From the NCBI GenBank assembly GCA_947471745.1, contig CANJKZ010000010.1, forward strand, positions 7,022,501 through 7,086,500: a stretch of 64,000 nt of DNA, given 5' to 3'. The translations under genes were made by a program, and so were the position numbers. Each line of letters begins with the position of its first letter. The stretch's first letter is position 1. This DNA comes from Closterium sp. Naga37s-1. Its lineage: Eukaryota; Streptophyta; Zygnematophyceae; Desmidiales; Closteriaceae. Below are positions 49,457-61,764 of the stretch, piece after piece. The notes beneath the pieces were generated by a model. The model did no database searches, had not been told where the DNA came from, and was given only the letters and a program-made list of their open reading frames with translations.

Positions 49457-51281
49457 TACAAGTAACTTATCCTCGTTAGCTAGTCACGAGCAGGTACATC
49501 GCGATTGGGAGTGTGCTTTTCATCAAACGACCTGCTATTGCGCCTATCGTTTTTTTCTTTGAAGCTAACGATACTTCATGTCGTTTCTCAGTGTTCCCAG
49601 GTCTGCAGGTGAAACTCGCTTATTGCATGTTAAGGCCCACCCGTTTCCTGTATTGCCAATTTTTTGTTTTAATAACTAACAATCTGCCGTTTGTCGTGCA
49701 TGTTCACGTCTGGTGCCAGTTTTTCAGAATACTAGAAATGACAGGTTGGGTTTTGACGCATTTTGAAGTCTTCGTAATGTATGCATTCAGCCTGTGAAAT
49801 GAACGTTGGTCATATGGATATCATGCAGCCCGAATGATTTGTTTTTCTTTTCATGTAACTGCTCCTGATTGTAAATACTATTGATTATAATAGTGTCAAT
49901 TTGACGCATAAATAAAATATTATGCAATTGAATGAAACGCTGCAACGATAGTAGCGAATAGCATAACAGTACTGCTAATGTTGGATGTGACGTCTAATAC
50001 TGTTGCCTATTGGTGACACTAACCCGTAGTAGTAATCGTGCTCATTAGTGTCACAAATTATTTTCACGACTCATTTATATCGTACACGTTTGATTGAAAC
50101 TAATTCAAGCGGGAGGAGCCAACCGCATCGAGCGCGCACACAACTCACACGCACTCCTGAAACTGCCAAACACTGACGTCTTCCCCCTCATCCTCGCCAA
50201 ATGCTGGGAGGTGGGAAAACTGCCTGGCACTCCCATCCCCGTAACCTGCCTGTGAAACAAACGCGCCAACACAACAAAAACGGGCCAAGTATGGCAGTTT
50301 AGGTACTAATGCGCGAGGTCACTGTAGCAGAAAAAAAGGGCCGCAAACAACAGTTTACACGTTGCGCGGAAACGGACAGTTTTGGACAATACAACACTCC
50401 ATTTACGGGGAGCATGGAAAACAACCAATTCAACCCCAAAATTTGTGCTTCAACGTCCCAATACTGCCTAAAACTTTACACACAATTTTTCTGATGGAGT
50501 TGCGAAGACGCTAAAGAAGAAAGGCTATTGGAGGCGACAGCCTAGGAACATAGAAACGAGACGGCTAGATAAGTTGAATCGGCTAGACTATACCTTTTTC
50601 TCGAGCCGCGCTGAATGTGTACTCCGGCTTTAACAGAATGCAGAAATAGTTCAAATTGAGAATTTCAGGAGTAGCGGGGGCTTGGTCGAGGCGGACGCGA
50701 ATAAAGCCTGCACCTGATCGGGTAACCACGTGCGTGCATGACCATGATTCACGTCCGCCATTATCTTCTCGACGTTGAGCAGTGACAGTCCCAGTTGGTG
50801 CTTGGAACGGGAAAAGAGGCAGCCGCTAGGTTGGGGCTGCGGGTGGCATTGGCAAGGGAAACGTGGTGGTGGAATGGCTGAGGATTTCGACTTGGAAGTG
50901 GAACAATGGCAGTTTCGACGACGATGAATCGATTTTGTCCAGTTTGTTACCGAGTTTTGTGCTGCACCTTGATTGGCAGCCCCGAGACTGGACGAATTTC
51001 ACCAAACTAGTCATACAGCAATTGAGGGCTCGTTTCCAGCCAAGGGACGTCCCTTGCGAACTGACGCGATTGTTGGAACTGAGGCGGGAACGACATGGCA
51101 GTTGTTTGTGATGTACGAGGTTTGGAGTTGACGACATTACAGTTGTCGCGATCCACGTGTCGACCTACCGTTGTGACGCGAACCGTGAGCTTGTTACGAG
51201 GGTAACATGCACGTCGCAGCGCCCAAAAGAGCTGCGTCAAAGTCCCATTCTGCTCCATGGCGGGCCATTTTCAGGTGCAAT
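49457..51281. other. AT-rich spacer, no gene recognised
   Basis: No splice-consistent coding exons, tandem arrays or LTRs were seen. A plus-strand frame at about 50863-51111 is the longest plausible one but has no recognisable motif. Confidence 0.4.
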
Positions 51282-51490
51282 CTAGGCCCAGTTTGGCAGG
51301 CATCAGAAAAACGGGGGAGGGAGATGGGCTACAGTGAACCGACCACCCTGGAACCTTCTTTGATAAGCGCGTTAAAGGCTATCAAGGCTCGATATAAGCG
51401 GACTACACCGAACCTGACAATAATGGAATGCCAACCAAACACCCCTTTTTTTGCAGGCGTTTTCAACCGCCGGAATCTACACCCAACCGA

Positions 51491-52021
51491 GGCCCAGTTC
51501 GGCAGGCGTTAAAAAGGCGTTAATATCAGGCTCGGGGACAGGCTACAGTGAAAAGATAAGCGAGCGGTCGGTTATCAAGGTTCGAGATAGGCGGATTGAT
51601 GTCGAGCCTGAGTGCGTTAAAATGCCTGCCGAACAGCCCTTTTAACGCCTGCGTTTTTAGCAATACGATGGTTCCAGGAAACCGTTTCCCCTAGTAAAGT
51701 GGCGCATTACTGATCCGCTGCATGGTGCAAGGCCGAGAGCTTACACCATGCGAGGGATCAGTGATGCGGCCAATCATATAAGACTGGTCGAATGGACTGG
51801 CCAATCATATGATTGTGCGCTCCAGCATAGCAACTGCATTCTGGCCTCTTCGAATGTTCAGCTCCCATAACGCCATCATTGTTAACGCCTGCCGAACACT
51901 CAACCCCGTTATTCCGAAGTTACAACGCTAGCGCATCTTGGCTTCGTCGCTATTTCGACCCGGCGTTTTTCGAGGCCCGTTAAAAAGGCCATAACGCCCA
52001 TAACGCTAGCCGAACTGGGCC
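51491..52021 (+). mobile_element. Nested MITE copy A, 531 bp
   Basis: Ends are GGCCCAGTTCGGCAGGCGTT and AACGCTAGCCGAACTGGGCC; the 3-bp TSD CGA is at 51488-51490 and 52022-52024. Non-coding. It contains several long palindromic stretches (for example GATCAGTGATGCGG with the partner ACTGATCCGCTGC). Confidence 0.8.
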
Positions 52022-52345
52022 CGAGTTTCTCTGGCAAAGTGCCCATTTTCTGATCCCCCGCACCATGCGGCCTCGAGGCCACGCATGATGCGGGGTATCA
52101 GTGATTCGGGGCAATAAAAAGTGACTGGTCAAATATGCCAGCCAATCACATGATCACGCGAACCATCATGGCAACTGCTTACCATCTTCTGCAAAACCCG
52201 AAATCTCGATAGATGCCATCAATCTATACCCAAATAATGCCAACCAAACACTCAACCCGTTTTTCCGAATGTGCACTGCAGCTACAATCTGATTTCGAAG
52301 CTGTTTCTCGAAATGCACAGGCGGCATTTTTTGGGGGCCCCTTAG

Positions 52346-53410
52346 GGCCCAGTTCGGCTGGCGTTATGGGCCCAGTTCGGCTGGTGTTATGGGCGTTATG
52401 GCCTTTTTAACGGGCCTCGAAAAACGCCGGGTCGAAATAACGACGAAGCCAAGATGCGCTAGCGTTGTAACTTCGGAATAACGGGGTTGAGTGTTCGGCA
52501 GGCGTTAACAATGATGGCGTTATGGGAGCTGAACATTCGAAGAGGCCAGAATGCAGTTGCTATGCTGGATCGCACAATCATATGATTGGCCAGTCCATTC
52601 GACCAGTCTCATATGATTGGCCGCATCACTGATCCCTCGCATGGTGTAAGCTCTCGGCCTTGCACCATGCAGCGGATCAGTAGTGCGCCACTTTACTAGG
52701 GGAAACGGTTTCCTGGAACCATCGTATTGCTAAAAACGCAGGTGTTAAAAGGGCTGTTCGGCAGGCATTTTAACGCACTCAGGCTCGACATCAATCCGCC
52801 TATCTCGAACCTTGATAACCGACCGCTCGCTTATCTTTTCACTGTAGCCTGTCCCAGAGCCTAATATTAACGCCTTTTTAACGCCTGCCGAACAGGGCCT
52901 TGGGCGTTATGGCCTTTTTAACGGGCCTCGAAAAACGCCGGGTCAAAATAACGACGAAGCCAAGATGCGCTAGCGTTGTAACTTTGGAATAACGTGGTTG
53001 AGTGTTCGGCAGGCGTTGACAATGATGGCGTTATGGGAGCTGAACATTCGAAGGGGCCAGAATGCAGTTGCTATGCTGGATCGCACAATCATATGATTGG
53101 CCAGTCCATTCGACCAGTCTCATATGATTGGCTGCATCACTGATCCCTCGCATGGTGTAAGCTCTCGGCCTTGCACCATGCAGCGGATCAGTAATGCGCC
53201 ACTTTACTAGGGGAAACGGTTTCCTGGAACCATCGTATTGCTAAAAACGCAGACGTTAAAAGGGCTGTTCGGCAGGCATTTTAACGCACTCAGGCTTGAC
53301 ATCAATCCGCCTATCTCGAACCTTGATAACCGACCGCTCGCTTATCTTTTCACTGTAGCCTGTCCCCGAGCCTGATATTAACGCCTTTTTAACGTCTGCC
53401 GAACTGGGCC
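52346..53410 (-). mobile_element. Nested composite of two MITE copies (B and C) in inverse orientation
   Basis: Copy B (52369-52899) and copy C (about 52900-53410, missing its first roughly 20 bp) are both reverse-complement to copy A. They are preceded by a 23-bp duplicate of the terminus (52346-52368). The whole unit is flanked by TAG (52343-52345 and 53411-53413). B and C are very similar to each other. Confidence 0.72.
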
Positions 53411-53464
53411 TAGAAATGCCCATTATGGCCATAATGGCCATGATGCCTGCCAAACAGGGCCCTA

Positions 53465-53779
53465 CTCTTGCAAGGAAATCTACTCATGTGCGAACCATGT
53501 TACTGTGCAGATACGAACACCAGATTTACTCTAAGGAGTTTCTGTCGATAATCTCTTTGTTATTCGAGATCCCATTAAAAATAACACAGACCGTCTGAAT
53601 CAAAAGCGATTTCGGATCACGCCAAGCAAAATTCGAATGGTGACGTCACATTTCCCCAATTTCGATGACAATGTCTGCTTCGCCCAAGGAGTTTTATGAA
53701 AGAAATATTACGCTGAATCAGCTGTACAGTTGTCGCAGGTGACGGAAGCTGCGCAAGGCAAATCGGCATTTTCGTTCTT
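53465..53779. other. Short spacer, no gene recognised
   Basis: AT-rich sequence between the MITE cluster and element H, with no supported feature. Confidence 0.4.
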
Positions 53780-53784
53780 GGGCC

Positions 53785-53915
53785 TGTGAATTAAGAAAAA
53801 CAGGAATGAGAATGACTAAGTGAAAGTTGGGTACAAGAAGCAAACCCTAGAAAACTGTACCCCATATGTGCTACCCCACTCTAGCCTACAGTAGCTATGT
53901 CATATAAATCTGACA
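53785..53915 (-). repeat. 3' LTR of element H
   Basis: 131 bp, identical by eye to 61280-61410. The adjoining CACCCCCAT is the polypurine tract on the minus strand. Confidence 0.93.
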
Positions 53916-54130
53916 CACCCCCATAGGCAAAGTGGGGGAGAACAAGGGGTCACAAGACCAGTCAAGCAAAGCAAAGCAAAAACAAGCTCAGGGTGGATCA
54001 CAAAGTCACCACACATTCCGAGCACAAGTTCAAGGCCACAAGGCCAGTTCACAAGCAGGAGTACACATATATATAAAAAAGGCTAGACAAACAAGAGCAG
54101 GTATATGTATATGTAACAGTACAAGCAAGG

Positions 54131-57100
54131 TCAAGAGGTGAGCAAGTGAGGCAAGGTAGGCACAAGGCCCAGCTGAGTACAGAAGCGCTGATGGTCACAA
54201 GGCGCAAGTGCCTTGGTGAAGATATCAGCAGTGTTGGCCTCAGAGGCCACGTACGCAAGACGCAGCTGACCACGCTGCTGCAGCTCACGAGCAAGAAAGT
54301 AGCGGAGAGCAATGTGCTTCGTTCTGTGCTCCAGTCGCTGCTCCCGACACAAGGCCAGCATGGCCTTGTTGTCTACGTACAGCACTGGAGGAGAACGAGG
54401 CAACTCTCCGAGGTCAGTCAGCAGGTAGGTGAGCCAGCGAAGCTCCTGTGCAGCCATGGCTCCTGCGTAGATCTCAGCCTCACAACTGGAGCCGAGAACA
54501 GAAGACGAGCGAGTAGCCCGCCACGAAACAGAGCCGGAACCAAGGCTGAAGGTGTAACCCTGTGACGACCGCTGCGTAGCCTGGTCGTCAGCCCAAGAAG
54601 CGTCTGCGTGCCCAGTAAGGACCACTGGACTCTGCCCTCCAAGCACAAGCCCCATGCCCGACGTACTGCACAAGTAGCGCAACACCCTCTTCGCTGCAGC
54701 CATGTGCTCCGGTCTGTGTCTCCCAGGAGCAACATAGCGTGCAAGAATGCTAAGAGGGTATGCAAGGTCAGGTCGTGTGCAGGTCATCAGGTACATGAGG
54801 CAGCCAACAAGCTCTGGGTACGGGCCACTCGACTCTACGGACTCATCCAAAGGCAGAGCTGAGAGCGAGTGGCGAGTAGGCAGAGGAGTGGCCTGAGGCG
54901 AGGAGTACGTGAAGCCGAAGCGCTGAAGGACCTGCTGCACCATGTGTGACTGAGTCAGGGTAATGGTGCGGCGTGCTCTGTCCCGAGTGATCTGCAAGCC
55001 AAGGTAGCTGCGCAGTTCACCCAGGTCAGTGCACGTGTGTCTCTTCTGCAGCTCGGACTTCACGTGGGCTAGTCCAGCAGTGTCAGCTGTGGCAAAGACC
55101 AAGTCGTCGACGTACACGAGGATGTAGAACGGCGGCAAAGAAGTGTCGGTGCGCAGAAACAACGACGGGTCGGCAGTAGAGGGAGCAAACCCAAGAGCCG
55201 CAAGTGTAGTCCTCAGTGTGTCGTGCCACTCACGCGGTGCCTGGCGGAGACCGTAGACTGGCCGCCGTAGGCTCCACTGGGTGCCAGGAGGAAAAGACCC
55301 AGTGAAGCCAGGTGGGCGACGCAGCCAGATCTCCTCGTGCAGGCTGCCCTGCAAGAAAGCAGTGCTGAAGTCAAGAGAGTGTAGCTCGTAGTCACGGTGA
55401 GCAGCTACGTGCAGCAGTAGCCGAAGAGTGGTCATCTTCGGGGTGGGAGAGAAGGTCTGAAAGTAGTCAACTCCCTGCCGCTGACTGAAGCCACGAGCCA
55501 CGTAACGCGCCTTGAAGACAGGCGGAGAACCCGGCGGTCGCTTCACCCTGAAAATCCACATGTCACTGACGATGTTCGCCCCAGGAGGGGGAACAGCGTC
55601 AACGTAGGTGCCTGTGGACTTCCAGGAAGCCATCTCTGCGTCCATAGCTGCCTGCCACTGAGAGGAGTAGGGACCCTCTATCGCCTCCGCGTAAGAGCGC
55701 GGAGTCGGGATGTCAAGTGCATCCGGGTCTCCCTCAGGGGTAAGCAGTACGGACACGAGATGAGGTGAAGCAGCGGCCAAGCACTGGAACTCCTCCTGCC
55801 TGTCCTCAAGGTCGTCCGTGCCAAGGGCACACTCACCCCCGACGGACGGAGGACAGACAGACTCAGACTCAGCAACAAGACTGGCGACGTAGTCTAGGCG
55901 ACAGCGAGCAGCAAAGTCGACGAGCTCAGCAACTAGAGCAGACGCAGCAGTGGACTCAAAGGAAGGGTCAGTGACAACCGTAGCAAGAAGACGCGTGACA
56001 GTAGGACTGGCAGCGCGAAGAGAGTCCGACTCCGGGTCGGCAAGAGTAGGAAGAGAAGACTCAGGAGGAGAAGGCAAAGGGACACGCAGAGGAGCAGTGG
56101 ACGGACGCAGAGACATCCGGTGCGTGCCAGGGACAGGAGGAGGACGCTGACGCGAACCGCGACCACTAGTGCGAGCAGCACGGACAGGCGACGCAGGGCG
56201 AGACGCAGGCTCACGACGCTCAGCAAGACCTCCAGTAGGACCAGTGTAGGGAGACAGAGCAGGCAGTGGGGAGGCCGGCTGTAACTGTAACTGCGACGGG
56301 ACAGGCTGTGGACACTCTAAGGGAGGAGGAGGACCAGTAGAAGGCGGGAGACCAAGAACCTGCTGAAGGAGCGGAACGAAGTACGGCCGAGGCCGCGCGG
56401 CGACTCCAGACACAGGAGGGACAGCACCAGCACCCGCAGGGGCAGCACCAGCACCAGTAGCAGCTCCAGCTCCAGAACCCCCAGCAGCACCAGTAGTACC
56501 CCCAGCAGGACTGCCTCCAGGACCGACAGCAGTAGCCTCCGCGCCAACACCCGCAGCAACTCCAGCTCCAGAAGTACCCGCAGGTCCAGCAGCTCCAGAA
56601 CTCCCAGTACGAGCACCTCCGGGACCCGTGGCACCAGCTCCCTCAGAAGCAACAGAACCTCCAGTACCCGCAGCACCTCCAGCTCCAGCAGCTCGCCTCC
56701 AGCGCCGGGCAAACCACTCACGCAGCTCCTGGGGAGAGAGTGGCTCTCGGCGAGAGGGGGCACCCGGTGAACCGCCAGGCACAGCACCACCAGGCGTAGC
56801 ACCCCCAGGCTCAGCACCTCCAGGCGTAGTACCCCCAGGCTCAGCACCCCCAGACGCAGCACCCCCAGGCTCAGCACCTCCAGGCGTAGTACCCCCAGGC
56901 TCAGCACCCCCAGTCGTAGTACCCCCAGACTCAGCACCCCCAGGCTCAGCACCCCCAGGCTCAGCACCCCCAGGCGTAGCACCCACACGCTCAGCACCCC
57001 TAGAGTCAGCACCCCCAGGCTCAGCACCCTCAGCAGCACCAGAGTCACCAGCGACCTCGACAGGCTCAACAGCGTCTACCTGGGACACACCTGAAGGGGC

Positions 57101-60091
57101 AGGACCCTGAGGGGGGAGGGGGTCTACCGGGGGGGGACCTGGTACAAGGAAGAGCGGTGGCGGGGGGAGGGACGGAGTGCGGTAGGGGAAGAGGCGGTAG
57201 TAGGGGACCGACTCGTCGAACGTGACGTCCTGGGAGGACAGAACACGGCGAGAGGTGGGGTGGTAGAACTGCCACCCTGGGGCGTCAGGGGGGAAACCCA
57301 GGAAGACGCAAGGAGCAGCACGAGGGGACAGCTTGTCCGCAGACAAGTCGCGGACAAACGCCCGAGATCCCCAGACACGGAACGCAGACGCATCGCCAAC
57401 CTTCCCCGTCCACAGCAAAGCTGGGGAGGTCTCCGGCATGGAGACCCTGGGCTGAAGGTTGATCTGATGCGCCGCGTACCGAACCGCAAACGGCCACAGA
57501 AAATGGGGGGCAGCCGCATGCATCATGGACGTACGGGCGACGTCCATGACCATGCCAATGCGGCGCTCAGCAATCCCATTTTGCTATGGAGAGTCCGGAA
57601 GCGTGAAGGTCTGGCGGATGCCTCGTGCACGACAGTAGGCTCGCAGAAGGCCAGAGGAGAACTCTCCGCCTCTGTCAGAGTGCAGACGCAGAACAGGAAA
57701 GTCCGAGCCAAAGCTCCGCCTGAGCTGGAGACGAGCTGCGCGGATCCAGTCGATCAACACCTCAGTGACATCACCCTTGCTGCGCAAGGGGAAGACTGTA
57801 GTGTAACGCGAGTAGTCGTCAACCACCAGCAGGAAGTAGCGCTCGTGACCCTGTCCACGGACGCGGGCCGGGCCCCACACGTCCATGTGAAGCGTCTGCA
57901 GCGGGGCCTCTGTCGGAGGAAACTGGGAGGAGTGAGGGGTAGCCCGCTGCCGTCCCTCGACACAGGGGACGCAGGTAGGGCCTGGCCCCGGAGGAAGGGG
58001 AGGGAGGGACCGGGGAAGACCAGAGACAAGGACACGGGAGGCCATGCTCCGGAGACGAAGCAGGGAGGGGTGGCCAAGGCGGTGGTGCCAGAGGAGAGTC
58101 TCGTGAGACAGGAGGCGACACGAGCAGGGGGCAGACTCAGGACCAGACCTGGACGCTGCAGCAAACACCTGACCCGACGCAGCTACCTGACCAGACGCAG
58201 GGACTGGAGGAGACGCAGTGGTCAGTGTGTACAGGCTCGACCCTGGCCGACGTGTAAACGTGGCCAGGTGGCGGCCTGTCCGAGCGTCCGTGCAGTGGGT
58301 CACCCGCTGACTCGCAGGAGTGAACTGGTGAACCCCCGCATCCTGTAGGTCAGCACCACTCACCAAGTTCGTAGAGAACGAGGGGAGGTAGAGACCAGAC
58401 AGGGTGCCAGAGGGGGCCGCCGGACACGGGAGGACAGTGGAGAAGTGAGCAAGGACAGGACCCCCAGAGGGGTCTGCCAGGGAGACCGCAACTGGCCGGC
58501 CAAGCGGCGTGAGTGTGGTGCGGTCTCGAAAGAAGGAGCGAGAAGCCCCCGAGTCAAGTGTGAAGGTGTGGGAGGCCGAAGCCGACGCAGAACCTGAGAG
58601 AGCAGACTCACCAGCACCTGAGGGAGTAGACGCACCTAGAGCAGCAGCCTCGCTAGCACCTAGAGCAGCAGCCTCACCAGTACCTAGAGCAGCAGTCTCA
58701 ATGCCCGGGTCGGGCGGAAAACACCGGTAACAGTCACCCTCATCACTAATAGTCACAGTATACACGGCAGCAAGAATAGCATCAAAGTCAAGGTCAAAGA
58801 CAGCTACACCCGCCCTAGACAGCTCACCCCAGCGGGGGATCTCAGTGGCCTCAGGGAACTGGTGACGCCAAGCGTCCGTGAGGCGGCCAAAGCAGCGCTG
58901 GGTGGAGTGCGCACCCCCGCACTGCTCACCCGCGCGGTCGCCGGTGCGCAGGACGTAGGTGCACGGACCAGCACCCCCACCCCTCTGGCGTGCAGTGTAC
59001 CACTCACGGAGCTGCTGAGGGGAGGGGACGTCACGAGTGCGCTGCTGCTGCTGCTGCTGCTGGCGCTGACCACCACCGGAGCTGACCCTCTGCGCAGCGC
59101 CACCCCGACCAGCTCCACCTCCTCCGCCGCCTCCTCCTCCACCGCCGCCACCTCCGCTCCCTCCGCCACCGCCGCTGCCTCCTGCGCCTCCACTGCCGCC
59201 ACCTACACCTCCACCCCCGCCACCACTCCCACCGCCACCACCACCTCCTCCACCACCTCCACCGCCGCCTCCACCGCCCCCGCTAGCTCCTCCAGCGCCC
59301 CTGCCCCCCTTGCCCCTGCCAGGGCGGCGTCTCCCGCTAGGGGTAGACGCTGCCCCAACCGACTCCAAACCAGCGAGGTCGGCCGCAGCAGCAGAGGCAA
59401 CAGAGGGCAAAAGAGGGGAGGGGGAACACCCCTCAAAGATGGGGGTGCGAGGGTCACCACGAGAGGCTCCTACAGCGACTATGCTCTTTTCTGCTGCTAG
59501 GAGGGCCTTCTCGAGGAGGTCAACGGTGAGAGTGGTGGGACAAACCGAGAGGAAGTGGTCCCTGACTACGCGAAGGGAGTCAGGGAGACGGGTGACGATG
59601 TAGTAGAGGGTGATGTACATGGGGGGGGGGTTCTTGGCGCAGAACTCAGCAGGAAGCGCAACGCGGTAGCGAGTGTCACTAGTGCGGAGGTGCGTGATGA
59701 GGTCAGCGACTGTGGGAAAGGCAGCAAGGTCAGGGAAGAGGTACGGTAGCATGAGGCGGCTCAGTGCAGCAGTGGCAGGGGAGGAGTAGCGTGCAACTAC
59801 AGCGTCGTACAAGGTCTGAGCACTCTTGTACTGGCTAAAGTGCGCACGCTCAGAGGTAGGCAGGTGGCGACGCACAGCAAGACGTGCAGCAGCATCGCGC
59901 GTGGCCCACTGGGAGCGAACAGTTGCGTCAGCATCAGTGGCGGGAGCAGGAGAGGCACCTGAAGTGAGGTCAAAGAGGGAGAGGCCGTCTGCCCTATCGC
60001 ACTGTAAGAAAAGCTGCAGGTCATCTATCCAGACGTCAAAGTCAATGGCCCGACCCTCAGCGTCAAAAGCGAGGACACTAGGGGTAGCCAT
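54131..60091 (-). pseudogene. Gag-Pol of element H, intact except one amber codon
   Basis: The frame runs from the ATG at 60091 to a stop at 54131 (about 1986 codons). Its only interruption is TAG at 57584-57586, where sisters have CAG (first Gln of the QQNGIAERR block). The stop therefore lies a few residues before the catalytic Glu of the integrase. The knuckle, protease LDSGAS (DSG at 58547-58555), poly-Gly tract (about 59300-59110) and GGAEP linker are intact. So are reverse transcriptase YVDD (55103-55114) and RNase H. The change is a single C-to-T. Confidence 0.93.
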
Positions 60092-60379
60092 GACAGTAGT
60101 AGACTAGCAGCGCAAACAGTGGGGTGAGGGCAGTGCTGTGAGAGAGGCGCTGCTCTTACCGGACAGGGCGGCTCGGCGACTCGGCTGCTGGGCGGCTCGG
60201 CTGCTGGGCGGCTCGGCGGCTCGGCTGCTGGGCGGCTCAGCGACTCGGCTGCTGGGCGGCTCGGCGGCTCTGCTGCTGGGCGGCTCGGCTGCTGGGCGTC
60301 TCGGCGGCTCGGCTGCTGGGCGGCTCGGTGGCTCAGCTGCTGGGCGGCTAGGCTGCTGGGCGGCTCGGCGGGGCCGCTG

Positions 60380-61160
60380 AGAGGGCGGCGTCCGGGGCCG
60401 CTGGGAGGAGGCGGCGGGGCCGCAGAGAGGAGGCGGCGGGGCCGCTGAGAGGAGGCGTCAGGGGCCGCGGCAGGGGCCGCGTCAGGGGCCGCGTCAGGGG
60501 CCGCGGCAGGGGCCGCGTCAGGGGCCGCGGCAGGGCCGCGTCAGGGCGCCGCGTCAGGGGCCGCGTCAGGGCGCCGCCAGGGGCCGCGGCAGGACCGCGT
60601 CAGGGCCGCGTAAGGGGCCGCGTCAGGGGCCGCGTCAGGGCCGCGTCAGGGCCGCGGCAGAGCCGCTTCAGGGCCGCGTCAGGGGCCGCTTCAGGGCCGC
60701 GGCAGGGGCCGCAGCAGGCCGCGTCAGGACCGCGTCAGGGGCCGCGGCAGGGCCGCGTCAGGGCCGCGGCAGGGGCCGCGTCAGAGCGCCGCGTCAGGGG
60801 CCGCGTCAGGGCGCCGCCAGGGGCCGCGGCAGGGCCGCGTCAGGGCCGCGTCAGGGCCGCGTCAGGGGCCGCTTCAGGGCCGCGGCAGGGGCCGCGGCAG
60901 GCCGCGTCAGGGCCGCGTCAGGGGCCGCGGCAGGGCCGCGTCAGGGCCGCGGCAGGGGCTGCGTCAGGGCGCCGCCAGGGGCCGCGTCAGGTCGCGTCAG
61001 GGCCGCGTCAGGCGCCGCCAGGGGCCGCGTCAGGGCGCCACCAGGGGGCGCGTCAGGGGCCGCGATAGGGCACCGGCAGGGGCCTCGTCAGGGCGCCGCC
61101 AGGGGCCGCATAGGGGGCGCGTGGGAGGCGGCGTAGGGGCCGCGTAGAGGCAGCGTAGGG
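60380..61160. repeat. GC-rich leader repeats of element H
   Basis: Irregular repeats of GGGGCCGCGTCAGGGCC and GGCCGCGGCAGG, mostly 12-18 bp, fill nearly the whole leader between PBS and gag. At 60170-60380 CGGCTGCTGGGCGGCTCGG units repeat. No coding role is evident. Confidence 0.88.
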
Positions 61161-61279
61161 GTCGCTAAAAAAAGAAAATTTTAGGGCAGGGCGCAATGTG
61201 CGCGGGCAGCTAAAAAAAAAAATTCTTATGGTGGGCCCTTAGGAAGGAACGGTCCCATGTAGGAACCCGCTCTATACCA

Positions 61280-61410
61280 TGTGAATTAAGAAAAACAGGA
61301 ATGAGAATGACTAAGTGAAAGTTGGGTACAAGAAGCAAACCCTAGAAAACTGTACCCCATATGTGCTACCCCACTCTAGCCTACAGTAGCTATGTCATAT
61401 AAATCTGACA
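61280..61410 (-). repeat. 5' LTR of element H
   Basis: 131 bp, adjacent to the PBS. Only 12 bp (61411-61422) separate it from the next element's 3' LTR. Confidence 0.93.
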
Positions 61411-61422
61411 GGGCGTGCACCC

Positions 61423-61559
61423 TGTAACAATGAGAACGAGAGAATGAATGAACTATGAATGAAGTGAGTACATATAGGAAACCCTAATTGGGTTGTACCC
61501 CCTATGGGATACCCCACTATAGCCTACACAACAGCATAAGCTATATATATGTTCTGACA
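61423..61559 (-). repeat. 3' LTR of element I
   Basis: 137 bp. The core TACCCCCTATGGGATACCCC is shared with element G. A TATATATA stretch near the right end makes it longer. Confidence 0.88.
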
Positions 61560-61764
61560 CACCCCCATAGGCAAAGTGGGGGAGAACAAGGGGTCACAAG
61601 ACCAGTCACGCAAAGCACAGCAAGCTCAGGGTGGATCACAAAGTCACCACACAGTCCGAGCACAACGACAAGGCCACAAGGCCAGTTCACATGCAGGAGT
61701 GCACATATATATATAGAGCTAGACAAGCAAGAGCAGGTATATATATGTGACAGTACAAGCAAGG

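Larger units (their letters stand above)
51285..53461. mobile_element. Outer MITE with two nested MITE insertions (3-bp TSD, Harbinger-like)
   Basis: The left end is GGCCCAGTTTGGCAGGCATC and the right end GATGCCTGCCAAACAGGGCC, nearly inverted copies. The 3-bp duplication CTA is at 51282-51284 and 53462-53464. Removing the insertions at 51491-52021 and 52346-53410 leaves about 575 bp homologous to, but diverged from, the inserted copies. A 3-bp TSD and GGCC(C/T)-GTT(T/C)GG ends suggest PIF/Harbinger (Tourist-like). There is no transposase. Confidence 0.75.
53785..61410 (-). mobile_element. Young Ty1/copia retrotransposon (element H)
   Basis: 131-bp LTRs (53785-53915 and 61280-61410) look identical. 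Flanks are GGGCC (left) and GGGCG (right), a 4/5 match to a TSD. PBS on minus is TGGTATAGAGCGGG (about 61266-61279), followed by hairpin GGTTCC-TACAT-GGGACC (61251-61267 on plus). The leader (about 60160-61200) consists of irregular GGGGCCGCGTCAGGGCCGCG repeats. One Gag-Pol frame with one stop runs from 60091 to 54131. Confidence 0.94.

Noticed and set aside
50863..51111. 82-codon plus-strand frame (NGSFDDDESILSSLLPSF)
   Set aside because: It starts at GTG, has no recognisable domain, and a competing antisense frame is equally long; support is too weak for a gene call.
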